NCBI RefSeq assembly: GCF_004919045.1
Contig: NZ_SWDW01000008.1
Coordinates: 124,001-188,000, forward strand
Direction of reading: 5' to 3'
Origin: Sinomonas albida
Lineage (GTDB): Bacteria > Actinomycetota > Actinomycetes > Actinomycetales > Micrococcaceae
DNA: 64,000 nt
The notes under the pieces are model-generated. The model made no database searches and had not been told where the DNA came from. It was given only the letters and a program-made list of their open reading frames with translations. Below, in pieces: positions 33,279 to 41,562 of this stretch. A program made the position numbers and the translations under genes. Numbering within the stretch: the first letter of the stretch is position 1; every line of letters begins with the position of its first letter.

Positions 33279-34783
33279 CAGACTGCCTCTCGGATCTTGG
33301 AGGGGACCATGACGTAGTCGGGCAGGACCAGGCCCAGCGGCAGCGACGCGGCGAAGGCGGTGTCCTGGGCGCCGTAGGCCGGACGGACGGTCAGCTGGGA
33401 CTCCGCGGCCAGGTCTTCCACCCCGTAGCTGACGGCCAGGGCGTCCTCCACGTTGCGGATGGTGGCCGTGATGACCACGCCGAAGTTGAGCATTCCCGCG
33501 TCCTTGGCGACCTCCTTGGCGGTCTGGACCGTCTTGGCGTAGTCGTCGATGGCCCGGAAGTTCGGGGTGCCGGTCGAGGCCGCCCGGTTCTTGGCCGCGT
33601 TGACGTCCTTCTCCGCCACGTCCATGGCCCTCGCTGCCGACACCGGGCGGAAGAGGAACGTCACACGCTTCCGGTCCACGTCGCCGGTCGGAGACAGGAT
33701 CGCCTCGAGCACGTTCGAGAACACCTCCCCGCGCGGGGCCACCGACATGACCCACGACTTCGAGAACCCCGAATCGTGCCGGTACCATTCCCACCCGGCG
33801 TTGTGGGCGATGGGGCCGACGTCGTTCCAGGACAGCGACGGAGTGACCTCCTCGGCGTGCGCGGCCGCGATGTGCCTGGCCACCGCGGGATCGTAGGCGC
33901 TGCGGACGACCTCGCAGAGGGTCTGGGCGGTGACCGGGTGCGCGTCGCCGGCCCCGCACTGCTCCAGGTGCTCGGTGAGCTTTCCCAGCCGGGCGCCGAG
34001 GTCGATGCCCAGGTCCTCGACCTTGCGGGGACGCGGAGCGCCCTGCCGCCAAGCGGTAACCGTCACGGCGAGGAAGGCCCGGGTCACCGGGGCCGACTGC
34101 GGGAAGGTCGCCTTGACCTCCTCCATCATCTGCACCGTCGCCTCGGGGGCATCCGGGTGACGCCGGGTGTCCACGGCCTGACGCAGCCGGACACCGAAGT
34201 CCGGGGCCGTCTCCACCGTCACGGACGCCGCTACGACGTCGGACTGCTTGCCCAGGTCGGACAGCCAGCCGCCCCAGTTCGCCACATAGGCGTCAATCGT
34301 CTGCGGGTCCTCCAGGGACATCCCGGTGGGCTCGCACTCGATCACCACCGTGGCGTGATTGGTGTCCGGCATGAAGACCAGGGCGAAGGCGCGGTCGAAG
34401 GAGTCAGTGAACTGGTGCAGCTGCGACTTGGCCAGCAGGCCCGGCAGCTGCGCCGTGCCGCTGGGAATGAGCCCGACAGGGCCGGAGCGGTAGAGGTTCG
34501 TACGGCGGTTCACGGCCTTCCTATGCGCGCGCTTGGCGACCATGCGGCTGATCCGGGACTGCCCGTGCCGGTCCCGCACCGTGAACACCGCCAGGGCGAT
34601 GCCCATCACGAGGAAGGTGATGAATCCCCAGACCGGGCCCGCCAGCCGGAACACGAACAGCAGCACCAGCAGCGCCGTGATCATGGCCCATGTCTCCAGG
34701 GCCCCCAGCTTGCCGATGCCCGCAGTGCGCGGCCTGCGCCAGTTCCCGTAGGTCGGCTCCGTGTATGTCGTCTGCTCGCTCAT
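33278..34783 (-). CDS. SCO6880-family T4SS membrane protein
   Basis: 501 residues. Two adjacent membrane helices near the N-terminus (LETWAMITALLVLLFVFRLA and VWGFITFLVMGIALAVFTV, about 29-67) give a VirB3/PrgI-like hairpin. A cytoplasmic part resembling the N-terminal domain of VirB4 follows (ATVVIECEPTGMSLEDPQTID, then MEEVKATFPQSAPVTRAFLAVTVTAW). This is the layout of the actinobacterial SCO6880 family, always found in front of the VirB4 ATPase. The start overlaps the tiny upstream gene by 4 nt. Confidence 0.88.
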   Translation of the reverse strand: MSEQTTYTEPTYGNWRRPRTAGIGKLGALETWAMITALLVLLFVFRLAGPVWGFITFLVMGIALAVFTVRDRHGQSRISRMVAKRAHRKAVNRRTNLYRSGPVGLIPSGTAQLPGLLAKSQLHQFTDSFDRAFALVFMPDTNHATVVIECEPTGMSLEDPQTIDAYVANWGGWLSDLGKQSDVVAASVTVETAPDFGVRLRQAVDTRRHPDAPEATVQMMEEVKATFPQSAPVTRAFLAVTVTAWRQGAPRPRKVEDLGIDLGARLGKLTEHLEQCGAGDAHPVTAQTLCEVVRSAYDPAVARHIAAAHAEEVTPSLSWNDVGPIAHNAGWEWYRHDSGFSKSWVMSVAPRGEVFSNVLEAILSPTGDVDRKRVTFLFRPVSAARAMDVAEKDVNAAKNRAASTGTPNFRAIDDYAKTVQTAKEVAKDAGMLNFGVVITATIRNVEDALAVSYGVEDLAAESQLTVRPAYGAQDTAFAASLPLGLVLPDYVMVPSKIREAV

Positions 34784-34920
34784 GCCGCACCGCCTTCGCC
34801 CAGGACGGCAGCCGCGGGCCCCGAAGTCTCCTGCACAGCGCCGGCACCCCTGACGGTGGAGACGGTGACAGGCGCACCCGGGGCCAGCTCCGGCACGCCC
34901 TGCTGCTTCTTCGTGTCCAT
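34780..34920 (-). CDS. Tiny transfer-operon protein (46 aa)
   Basis: A 47-codon gene: ATG at 34920, TGA overlapping the SCO6880 start (ATGA), and ribosome-binding site AAGGGA 8 nt before the ATG. It begins 3 bp after the VirB6-like gene stops. The product is small, Gly/Ala/Pro-rich and without membrane segments (MDTKKQQGVPELAPGAPVTV at the N-terminus). No family is recognised. The exact fit between neighbours and the overlap with the next start argue it is translated. It may serve mainly to couple translation. Confidence 0.65.
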   Translation of the reverse strand: MDTKKQQGVPELAPGAPVTVSTVRGAGAVQETSGPAAAVLGEGGAA

Positions 34921-34923
34921 GGA

Positions 34924-36225
34924 CTATCCCTTCTGGCTTCCGGACGGGCCTTCGCCCGCCGCTGACTCTGCGGCGCCTTGCACGGCGGCTGCGCCCTTCT
35001 TCACGGCCTGCACGCCGACGGCGGCCGCGATCCCGGCCGGGCCCGCGGCGGCGGCAGCCCCACCGGCTCCCGCTCCTGCTGCACCGGCACCCGTGCTGCC
35101 CGCCGCTCCTGCGCTCGCCCCCGAGGGCGCGGCGGAGGCAGCCTTGGGCTGGGATGAGTTCGTGCTCGCCCCGGACGCCTGACGGTCCGTCGTGCTGCTG
35201 GCACTGCTGCTGTGGCTGGTGGTCGCGCTGCTCGAGGAGCCGCTGCGGCCGCCGCCCAGCCGGCCGTTGTTGATCGCGCCGGTGGCCAGAGAGCCGACCG
35301 CGGCGCCCATGGCAGCCATGCCTGCTCCCCCGCCGCTCGCCGCGGCGACCATCGGGGTGACCAGGCGCATCAGCGCAGGCAGTGCCACCAGTGCCAGGAC
35401 CATCAGGGACAGCCCCACGATGGCCTTCACACCCTCATCCGCGGAGGCGAAGATGTCCGAGCCGGTGAGCTTGAAGGCCACCGCGTAGCAGAGCGCGGCG
35501 GCCGGCTTGTAGAGGGTGAAGGCGATCAGCCAGGACAGGAACCGCTGGAACCACTGCTTGCCCGTCTCGGTGTTCGTGAACGCCGCGGCGGTGGGCAGGC
35601 CGCCGGCCAGCAGGATCAGGATCCCGGAGCGGAACACCATCATCACCAGCTGCACCAAGGACACGAGGATCGCCAGCACGCCGAAGATGACGGCAAGCAG
35701 GACCCCGAGGCCACCGGTCAGGGAGATCATCCCTGCGACGCTCTGCGCGAACCCGGTCCCCTTCGTGGCATTGCTCAGCAGGGCCTTGGCCATCTCGTCG
35801 AAGCCGGTGATGAGCAACTGGAGCACCGCCACACCGGAGCCTGTCACCAGCGTGAAGGTGATCAGCTGCTTCACGATGTCCATCAAATGCTTGCTGCGCT
35901 GCTCCCACACCAGCCGGCCGGCACCGACGAGGATGCCGAAGACCACCAGGACGAGGGTGTACCACCACAGCTGGTTCTGCGCCCACCACACCACGTCGGA
36001 CTGCTGGTCCACCGTGCCCGGAGTGATCACAGGCGTCGTGTCCACGTTCACCCAGAAGGTGCCCAGCCACGCCACGGCCTTCCCCCACGCCTCGATCACA
36101 GCATCCCGAAGCTGATCCAGAGCGCCGTTCGCCGCAGCACCAGCAACGTTCTTGACGATTTCGCCGCCCCAGCAGCCTGGATCCGCTGGTAAACATTGCT
36201 TTGCGGGAACGATCATCGGGAACAT
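34924..36225 (-). CDS. VirB6/TrbL-like polytopic conjugation protein
   Basis: 433 residues. An amphipathic N-terminus (VAGAAANGALDQLRDAVIEAWGKAVAWL) is followed by about six membrane helices between residues 80 and 300, for example WWYTLVLVVFGILVGAGRLV, GGLGVLLAVIFGVLAILVSL and SLMVLALVALPALMRLV. A long low-complexity Ser/Ala/Gly/Pro tail runs from about 320 on. The topology matches VirB6/TrbL channel components of Gram-positive T4SS. The tail is probably extracellular or cytoplasmic linker. Confidence 0.83.
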   Translation of the reverse strand: MFPMIVPAKQCLPADPGCWGGEIVKNVAGAAANGALDQLRDAVIEAWGKAVAWLGTFWVNVDTTPVITPGTVDQQSDVVWWAQNQLWWYTLVLVVFGILVGAGRLVWEQRSKHLMDIVKQLITFTLVTGSGVAVLQLLITGFDEMAKALLSNATKGTGFAQSVAGMISLTGGLGVLLAVIFGVLAILVSLVQLVMMVFRSGILILLAGGLPTAAAFTNTETGKQWFQRFLSWLIAFTLYKPAAALCYAVAFKLTGSDIFASADEGVKAIVGLSLMVLALVALPALMRLVTPMVAAASGGGAGMAAMGAAVGSLATGAINNGRLGGGRSGSSSSATTSHSSSASSTTDRQASGASTNSSQPKAASAAPSGASAGAAGSTGAGAAGAGAGGAAAAAGPAGIAAAVGVQAVKKGAAAVQGAAESAAGEGPSGSQKG

Positions 36226-36226
36226 G

Positions 36227-36958
36227 TCAGACCCCCGTCCACGGAACGAAGTCGCTCAGATCCTTGAGTGATGTCGAGGTGCTGCTGTCCTCAAGGACGA
36301 CCTTCCAGTCCCCGCCCTCCCAGCGCAGGGCGTAGGTCACTGACCCATAACCGGTCCGGGAGTCCTGCGTGACTTTCATCCCCAGTGCGATCGTCGCGGA
36401 GTCAGGCGCGTAGGAGACGACCTTGAATCCACCGATTTGCATACTCATCGATGGATCAAGTGGTGTCTGCGTGGGCGGGGCGGCCAGGGCCTGATCCCGA
36501 GCTGGTGACTTCGCCGCGAAGTTCTTGTTGATGACGGTCGGCCCGCCGGGAAGCGTCCCGACGCCGACGATGTTCGCGGCGGCGTAGAGGGCTCCCGTGG
36601 GGCTGTGCTGGTAGCAGGTTCGCAGGCTGCCGTCAGTCTTTCCCGGGCCGCTGCCCTTGGGATCGGTCGGGACCGCGACCCGGCCCAGCAGCTCCCACTT
36701 GGTGGGCAGGCCCACGGACGGGTAGCGCTGGTCCCCTGCAGGAAGCCCACACACGCTCTGGCTGGCCTGTGCAGTGGCGGCGGCCGTCGCCGGAGAGGTG
36801 GGCGCGGGTGCCTGTCCGGCGCTCGGGGATGGCAGGGCCACGTAGGCCACGCCCAGGGCGATGAGCACCACGACGACGGCGGCGCTGGCGATGAACCGGG
36901 GCCGGGTCCACGGGCTCTGGCCCTGAGGGGAGCCCTGGCCTTCGGTGGGCTGGCTCAT
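36227..36958 (-). CDS. VirB8-like membrane-anchored conjugation protein
   Basis: 243 residues from the ATG at 36958, overlapping the pilin-like gene stop. A short cytoplasmic N-terminus (EGQGSPQGQSPWTRP) is followed by one membrane helix (RFIASAAVVVVLIALGVAYV, about 20-40), a Pro/Ala/Thr linker, and an extracellular domain of about 170 residues ending in YGSVTYALRWEGGDWKVVLEDS. The last part has the look of the NTF2-like fold of TcpC/VirB8 proteins. Role: scaffold of the channel across the wall. The family is inferred from layout and context. Confidence 0.72.
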   Translation of the reverse strand: MSQPTEGQGSPQGQSPWTRPRFIASAAVVVVLIALGVAYVALPSPSAGQAPAPTSPATAAATAQASQSVCGLPAGDQRYPSVGLPTKWELLGRVAVPTDPKGSGPGKTDGSLRTCYQHSPTGALYAAANIVGVGTLPGGPTVINKNFAAKSPARDQALAAPPTQTPLDPSMSMQIGGFKVVSYAPDSATIALGMKVTQDSRTGYGSVTYALRWEGGDWKVVLEDSSTSTSLKDLSDFVPWTGV

Positions 36959-37260
36959 GCCATGCCCCCGGAGGCCGCCACCACACCGCCGACGATGCCC
37001 GAGGCCACCGAGGCGACGATGCAGCCGACCAGGACCATGCCGAGGGCCTGGGCGTGCTGGCCGCCTCCGTGCCCGCTCTTCTGGTCGATCATCATCTTGC
37101 CCGCGGCGAACAGGATGCCCAGGACGCCGAGGCCGAACACGATCCAGGCACCCCATCCGAGGATCTTCAGGAACCCGGCACCGCCCGGGGGCTCCTCCGG
37201 GGAGGGGTTGGGGATCGCGGCCAGGACGTCCGCGGCGAGGTTGAGCGCTTCCAGATGCAT
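36955..37260 (-). CDS. Pilin-like / VirB2-type small membrane protein
   Basis: 101 residues: an acidic N-terminus (LAAIPNPSPEEPPGGAGFL), a first membrane helix (ILGWGAWIVFGLGVLGILFAAG), a short basic loop (KMMIDQKSGHGGG) and a second helix (LGMVLVGCIVASVASGIVGG). Two helices joined by a basic loop, with Gly-rich faces, is the VirB2/TrbC plan. Its place before the VirB8- and VirB6-like genes is typical. It overlaps the next gene by 4 nt and has AGGAGGAGA before its ATG. Confidence 0.78.
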   Translation of the reverse strand: MHLEALNLAADVLAAIPNPSPEEPPGGAGFLKILGWGAWIVFGLGVLGILFAAGKMMIDQKSGHGGGQHAQALGMVLVGCIVASVASGIVGGVVAASGGMA

Positions 37261-37272
37261 GTATGTCTCCTC

Positions 37273-37896
37273 CTACTGGGTGCCGGCGGCAGTGTGCAGC
37301 CGGATCTTGTCCAGGACGCCGCGCGCTGCCGGAGGCAGCGCGGCAGGGTCCGGCGTCTCGGTCAAGCGCCACCCCTCCACCCAGGGCATCTGCCACAGAT
37401 GGGGCACCGCACCAGCGACGAGCCGGAGCCGGTCGGTCAGGGCCTTCGGCAGCCGCCCGGGCGCATCGGCCATGACCACGAGCCCGGCCAGCGACCCCGG
37501 CAGGGCCCCTGAGCCGTACTCGATGGCGGCGAGCTGGGCGGCGCGCAGCCCCGCTGCGTTCGAGCGGCAGACCAGCAGCACCACGTCCTGGCCGCCGCGC
37601 TCCTGGTCATGGTCGTGGCGGACGGGCCATGCGTGGTCTGTGCTCACCGCGCTCTCGAGCAGGGCGCAGAGGGTGCTCTCCTCTGCCCCGCCATGGGCCC
37701 CCATGACCCACACAGCCGGACACGGCCCGACGACTGTGGTGCGCGGAACACCGGTCTCCGACTCCCACCGCACGCCCCTCTGCGGCCGCGTGGGACCGGC
37801 TGGGGCATCCCGGACCGCCGGGGCCGCTGTGGGCTCCGGGGCGACCTCGAGGGCCTGGAGCCACTTCGAGGCGGAATGGCGGGCGGTGGCAGCCAT
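37273..37896 (-). CDS. DUF6668-like transfer-operon protein
   Basis: 207 residues from the ATG at 37896, overlapping the ParA-like stop by one base. It has a P-loop-like fold without the loop: VWVMGAHGGAEESTLCALLESA stands where Walker A should be, then DVVLLVCRSNAAGLRAAQLAAIEYGSG and LAGLVVMADAPGRLPKALTDRLRL, and a final WEGWRLTETPDP-like part. Actinobacterial conjugation operons often place such a DUF6668 protein after the ParA-like ATPase. Possibly a partner of that ATPase. Function unknown. Confidence 0.72.
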   Translation of the reverse strand: MAATARHSASKWLQALEVAPEPTAAPAVRDAPAGPTRPQRGVRWESETGVPRTTVVGPCPAVWVMGAHGGAEESTLCALLESAVSTDHAWPVRHDHDQERGGQDVVLLVCRSNAAGLRAAQLAAIEYGSGALPGSLAGLVVMADAPGRLPKALTDRLRLVAGAVPHLWQMPWVEGWRLTETPDPAALPPAARGVLDKIRLHTAAGTQ

Positions 37897-39293
37897 CAGA
37901 GGCCCTTCGCGACCGATGCTGCCGCGGCCAGCCAGGCCCGCTGGGTGGCGGGACGGAGGGCACCGAAGTGGATCACGCCGTCCTTGAGCGCCGGGTCGAA
38001 CGGGATCACGTGGACTTCGCGCACGTAGGGGCGGAACTTCTCGGCGTGCAGCTGGGCCAGCTTCTCGTGTCCGGGCTGCTCCTGGGAGACGATCGCGACG
38101 GCGTCGGCCGCGAGCTGCGCGGTGCGCTCGTCGCGGCCGGCCAGGCCCTGCAGGGTCAGGCGGGCACCTTCGACCCTGTCCTCCACCGTGGTGGCAGTGA
38201 CGACGAGCTGGTCCGTGTGGCGGATCATCTGGCGCCAGTTCGCGGCCCGGTGGTTGTTGCCCGAGTCCATCAGGATCACGTTGAAGTACTTCGACGCGAC
38301 CGCGTGCAGGACGTCGACCTCGTCGGCTGTGATCTCGTGCTCGCCGTCGATGTCCTGGTCGGAGAACAGCGCGTCGTACTTGTCTGCGGTCTGGCGGTGG
38401 ACGAAGGCGTTGATGTCCGCGGCGCGGGCGGTGTCCGAGAGCAGGTGGGACGAGCGCTCGAGGACCTGCAGGGCCGAGCTGGCGTGGTCGCCGCGCTCCA
38501 CCCGCCACGGCAGTGACCCGGTTGTCTCGTTGTTGTCCCAGGCCAGCACCGAGCCGCCGGCACGGCCGAAGACGGCCGCAAGGCAGACAGTGGTGGGGGT
38601 CTTCGCCGCGCCGCCCTTCTGGTTCACCACAGCGATCGTGCGCGGACCTGAGTAGATGCGGGAGACGAGGTGCTCGTCCGCACGCTCGGCCAGCTCCGCC
38701 GCGCCCGGGGCGAGGGCGAGCCCGAAGGCGTTCGCCTTGCCCTGCCAGCCCTTCCTGGCCGGCTCAATGTTGTCCTGCACCGCGAGGAAGGACTGCGAGT
38801 CCCGCAAGGACCTGCGCACCGTCGCCGCCGCCGGGGCCGGGGCCTCAGACTCGGCGGGAGGCGCTGGGTCGCCATCTTCAAGGCTCTTCACGATGCTGTC
38901 GAAGCCGTCCGCAGCCTCGCCCGGGGCGGTCAGCTCGACAGCCGGCCCTTCTCCACGCGAGGCCTGGGGCTTGAGCCTGGGAGTCTCCGCAGCGGCCGGC
39001 ACCGGCTCCACCGTCTCGTCCAGAGACTCGGAGTACTCCTCCTCGATCTCCCCTTCCGGGGAGACCAGCAGCACTCCGATGCTCTCCTGGTCACGGGTGG
39101 TGACCCTGACCGGGGACCCGCCCGTGCGGGCGTGCGCGACGACCAGGCCCAGCAGTTCGCGGCGGACCTCGACCTCGCTGCCGCCGACCACGGTCTGTCG
39201 GGATGCTCCGATGAGCAGCTCCCCGCCGGTCTCGTCCTTGATGGTGATGCTGATCGGGGGGAATTCGCGGATCCTGCTCTTGTCGATCGCCAT
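37896..39293 (-). CDS. ParA/MinD-like ATPase of the conjugation operon
   Basis: 465 residues. The N-terminal 215 are acidic and low in complexity, starting with a small beta domain (FPPISITIKDETGGELLIG). The ATPase follows with a deviant Walker A, VVNQKGGAAKTPTT, and DVILMDSGNNHRAANWRQM-type switch residues further on. It is separate from the plasmid ParA at 43961. Its place among channel genes suggests spatial control of the secretion machinery, as for other T4SS- or T6SS-linked MinD/ParA proteins. That role is inferred. Confidence 0.82.
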   Translation of the reverse strand: MAIDKSRIREFPPISITIKDETGGELLIGASRQTVVGGSEVEVRRELLGLVVAHARTGGSPVRVTTRDQESIGVLLVSPEGEIEEEYSESLDETVEPVPAAAETPRLKPQASRGEGPAVELTAPGEAADGFDSIVKSLEDGDPAPPAESEAPAPAAATVRRSLRDSQSFLAVQDNIEPARKGWQGKANAFGLALAPGAAELAERADEHLVSRIYSGPRTIAVVNQKGGAAKTPTTVCLAAVFGRAGGSVLAWDNNETTGSLPWRVERGDHASSALQVLERSSHLLSDTARAADINAFVHRQTADKYDALFSDQDIDGEHEITADEVDVLHAVASKYFNVILMDSGNNHRAANWRQMIRHTDQLVVTATTVEDRVEGARLTLQGLAGRDERTAQLAADAVAIVSQEQPGHEKLAQLHAEKFRPYVREVHVIPFDPALKDGVIHFGALRPATQRAWLAAAASVAKGL

Positions 39294-39310
39294 CTTCGTT
39301 CTCCTCTTTC

Positions 39311-39841
39311 TCAGGCGTCCTCAGCGGCGATGTCCTGGACGAGCCAGGGCTGCGCCGCTGCTGTGCGGTGGAGCAGGACGACCCACTCCCCCGCGTCGGT
39401 CGTGAAGACCGCCTTGACGGTCATGGGGTCCCCGGACGAGGCCTTCAGGGCCGGGCCGGAGAGGACCCTGCTCACCGGCACCCGGGCCGGGTTGATGTAC
39501 TCGGCCTCGGTCCGGTAGGCCGGGGACAGCATCGGCGCCAGGTCCGTGATCCACTGCCGCTGGTCCACCCGGGGCCGGGCGAACAGGGCCATGGCCTTGG
39601 CGGCCGTGTCCTTCGCGCTCTGCTCGCCGGCGGCGTCCCACGAGGAGACGGGCAGCGGCGGTGCGTTCTGGGCCTGGGCGTGGTCGCCGCCGCTCAGCGA
39701 GGCCGTCCACGAGGGCGTGGGCGTCGCGCTGGGTGCCTGGGCCGTCTGCGCAGTCGGTGCAGCCGGGCCACACGCCGTGCAGGCGAGGGCCAGCGCGGCC
39801 CCGGCCGCGGCGGCCATGGTCCTCTGCAGCATGCGGATCAT
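39311..39841 (-). CDS. Conjugation-operon lipoprotein
   Basis: 176 residues from the ATG at 39841, overlapping the CHAP gene stop. The N-terminus is a lipoprotein signal (MIRMLQRTMAAAAGAALALACTACG), with the Cys of LACTACG available for lipidation. After a Thr/Pro/Ser linker comes a small globular domain (WDAAGEQSAKDTAAKAMALFAR, then SGDPMTVKAVFTTDAGEWVVLL). It is probably an extracellular part of the channel. The family is unrecognised, though the C-terminal strand pattern recalls NTF2-like domains. Confidence 0.75.
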   Translation of the reverse strand: MIRMLQRTMAAAAGAALALACTACGPAAPTAQTAQAPSATPTPSWTASLSGGDHAQAQNAPPLPVSSWDAAGEQSAKDTAAKAMALFARPRVDQRQWITDLAPMLSPAYRTEAEYINPARVPVSRVLSGPALKASSGDPMTVKAVFTTDAGEWVVLLHRTAAAQPWLVQDIAAEDA

Positions 39842-40887
39842 CCCTTCTGAGGCACGTACAGGAAGGCCGTGGGCGTGCCGTCCTGCACTGTGCGGGTGTA
39901 GTAGGTGTGGTCGTCCGGGGGCAGGTTGCCGTTGTAGCCCTCCTCGAGGAAGGACCCGTCCGGGTTGACGGCCTTCACCACGGCGACGTGCCCGACGTCG
40001 CCGGCTCCGCCGACGCCCGGGGCGTAGTAGACGACGGCGCCCGCGCGGGGTGTTGTCCCAACCGGCCAGCCCTTCGCCCGCCAGCCGTCCAGCCAGGTCA
40101 CGGCGTTGCCGAGCACGCCGCCGTCCCTGCGGAAGTCCGCGTTGGTGAACCTGAACGGCGCCGACGTCGATCCGTACGCCTGGTTCACGCGCCAGAGGGC
40201 GAAGTCCACGCACTCGCGTGTGTACATGCCCAGATCACTCGGCGCGTCGACAGGCCCGTGGCCCCACGGCAGGTCATCCCCTGCGCCCGCCGCGGTACCG
40301 CCGCCGCTGCAGTCCCCGACGGACACCTTGGCCCCGGAGAGCGACTGCACGACCTCGAGCGCGGCGCCGCGGTACTCCGCATAGTGCTGGGGGTCGGCGT
40401 TGCGCTGGACCCGGTGGATCGCGATGGTCGGCTCCAGCGACTCCCAGCCGGGGACGTCCTTGAGACGGGACAGGAACCCCGTGCCCGCCTTCGCCACGTC
40501 CAGCCGGTCGGCCCGAGGGCCGTAGGAGTCATCCTGCTGGAGGATGCCGATCGTGACAGCGACGCCGTCCACGGTGCCCGCAGCGTCCGTGTAGCCGATG
40601 CCGCGGAGCGAAGACTCGCCGATCGCGGCCTGCACCACCAGGACCTGCGCGGCCACCGGCAGGCCGAGCTTCTTCGCATCGTCCATCAGCACCGCTGCGT
40701 TCGCCAGCTGCTCCCCGGAGAAACCGGCTGCCTGGGTCGGGGCGGAGATCCTCGGGGACGCCGCAGCTCCGCCGCAGCCCGCGGCCTGTGCCGCGCCGTC
40801 CCCGGGCGAGAGGACCACCACGGCAGCGAGCAGCATCAGCGGGGCTGCCATCCCTGCCACCACCGCACACCCGATCCCCTGCTTCAT
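39838..40887 (-). CDS. CHAP-domain peptidoglycan hydrolase of the T4SS
   Basis: 349 residues from the ATG at 40887 (GGGGGTGG upstream); the frame is open to 40971. A membrane helix or uncleaved signal (GCAVVAGMAAPLMLLAAVVV) is followed by a lysozyme-like region (VLVVQAAIGESSLRGIGY with a candidate catalytic Glu). The C-terminal CHAP domain has the Cys in MYTRECVDFALWRVN and the His in GDVGHVAVVKAV. It would open the cell wall locally for the conjugation channel, like VirB1 or TcpG. It is the first gene of the minus-strand transfer operon, behind the operator at 41019. Confidence 0.88.
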   Translation of the reverse strand: MKQGIGCAVVAGMAAPLMLLAAVVVLSPGDGAAQAAGCGGAAASPRISAPTQAAGFSGEQLANAAVLMDDAKKLGLPVAAQVLVVQAAIGESSLRGIGYTDAAGTVDGVAVTIGILQQDDSYGPRADRLDVAKAGTGFLSRLKDVPGWESLEPTIAIHRVQRNADPQHYAEYRGAALEVVQSLSGAKVSVGDCSGGGTAAGAGDDLPWGHGPVDAPSDLGMYTRECVDFALWRVNQAYGSTSAPFRFTNADFRRDGGVLGNAVTWLDGWRAKGWPVGTTPRAGAVVYYAPGVGGAGDVGHVAVVKAVNPDGSFLEEGYNGNLPPDDHTYYTRTVQDGTPTAFLYVPQKG

Positions 40888-41018
40888 CCCATCCACCCCC
40901 TGCCCACCACACCTACCAGCCCTCAATGACAAACCAGTCACAGGGGTTACAAGAAGCTGAAATACTTGCAAACCGCGGGGAAAGGACCCCCCGCATGCCC
41001 CGGTGACGACCCGACCCT

Positions 41019-41062
41019 AGCATCCATTGCTAGGCTACTTTAGCAATGGATGCTAGAGTCAA
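41019..41062. promoter_or_regulatory. Long palindromic operator between the transfer operon and the HTH gene
   Basis: AGCATCCATTGCTA (41019-41032) and TAGCAATGGATGCT (41041-41054) are perfect 14-bp arms around an 8-nt spacer. On the minus strand a -35-like TTGACT (41062-41057) abuts the palindrome, so a bound repressor would block the promoter of the transfer operon. The divergent winged-helix gene just to the right is the obvious candidate regulator. Confidence 0.65.
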
Positions 41063-41148
41063 GCGCAACAGCGAAGGACCTGCGGCAAGATGGGACGGTG
41101 ACGCGAAATGCAAGGGTTACGCCGACGGGACCGGCCGAGGCGACCGCG

Positions 41149-41418
41149 ATGAGCGCATTCGGCGTCTCCGCCATCCGCGCTGCCGTGATCCGCGAACTGG
41201 CCCGCCATCCCGACGGAGAGACATCCGGACAGATCGCTCGGGACCTGGAAGCGACCTACCACACCGTCTTCCGCCACCTCCGTGAGCTCGAAGAGCTCGG
41301 CCTAGTCGACTCGGACGCAGAGGGCGACCGCCAGGGTCAGCGGGTCGTATACCGGCTGAACCGGGACGTGCGCGACCGCGAGGCGGAGAGGCTCCTCACC
41401 TACCTCGACGGTCGGTAG
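41149..41418 (+). CDS. Winged-helix transcriptional regulator (ArsR/MarR-like, 89 aa)
   Basis: 89 residues from the ATG at 41149. An in-frame ATG at 41050 lies inside the operator arm and is less likely. The fold is a single winged helix: VSAIRAAVIRELARHPDGETSGQIARDLEATYHTVFRHLRELEELGLV (the recognition helix ends HTVFRHLREL), then GQRVVYRLN as wing. It is divergent from the CHAP gene with the 14-bp-arm palindrome between them, so it probably represses the transfer operon and itself. Confidence 0.78.
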   Translation: MSAFGVSAIRAAVIRELARHPDGETSGQIARDLEATYHTVFRHLRELEELGLVDSDAEGDRQGQRVVYRLNRDVRDREAERLLTYLDGR

Positions 41419-41428
41419 AACCCGCTTT

Positions 41429-41460
41429 GCCGACTCTCATTGGAACCCGGCGGAGTCGGC
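41429..41460 (+). terminator. Hairpin after the winged-helix gene
   Basis: GCCGACTC (41429-41436) pairs with GAGTCGGC (41453-41460) around 16 nt, starting 10 nt after the stop. There is no U-tract. Confidence 0.45.
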
Positions 41461-41535
41461 GTGGACGCTGAATGCCTCGCCGCCTCCTGGCTTCCAGAGG
41501 GCTTCCGGGCGACACGGCGCAGGATCCCACTTAAT

Positions 41536-41549
41536 CCTTAGACCTAAGG
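41536..41549 (+). promoter_or_regulatory. Short palindrome just upstream of the 80-aa gene
   Basis: CCTTAG-AC-CTAAGG lies 13 nt before the ATG at 41563. Its position over the leader suggests an operator, perhaps for autoregulation by the small protein that follows. No other promoter element is convincing. Confidence 0.4.
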
Positions 41550-41562
41550 CTAGGTTCGGTTC

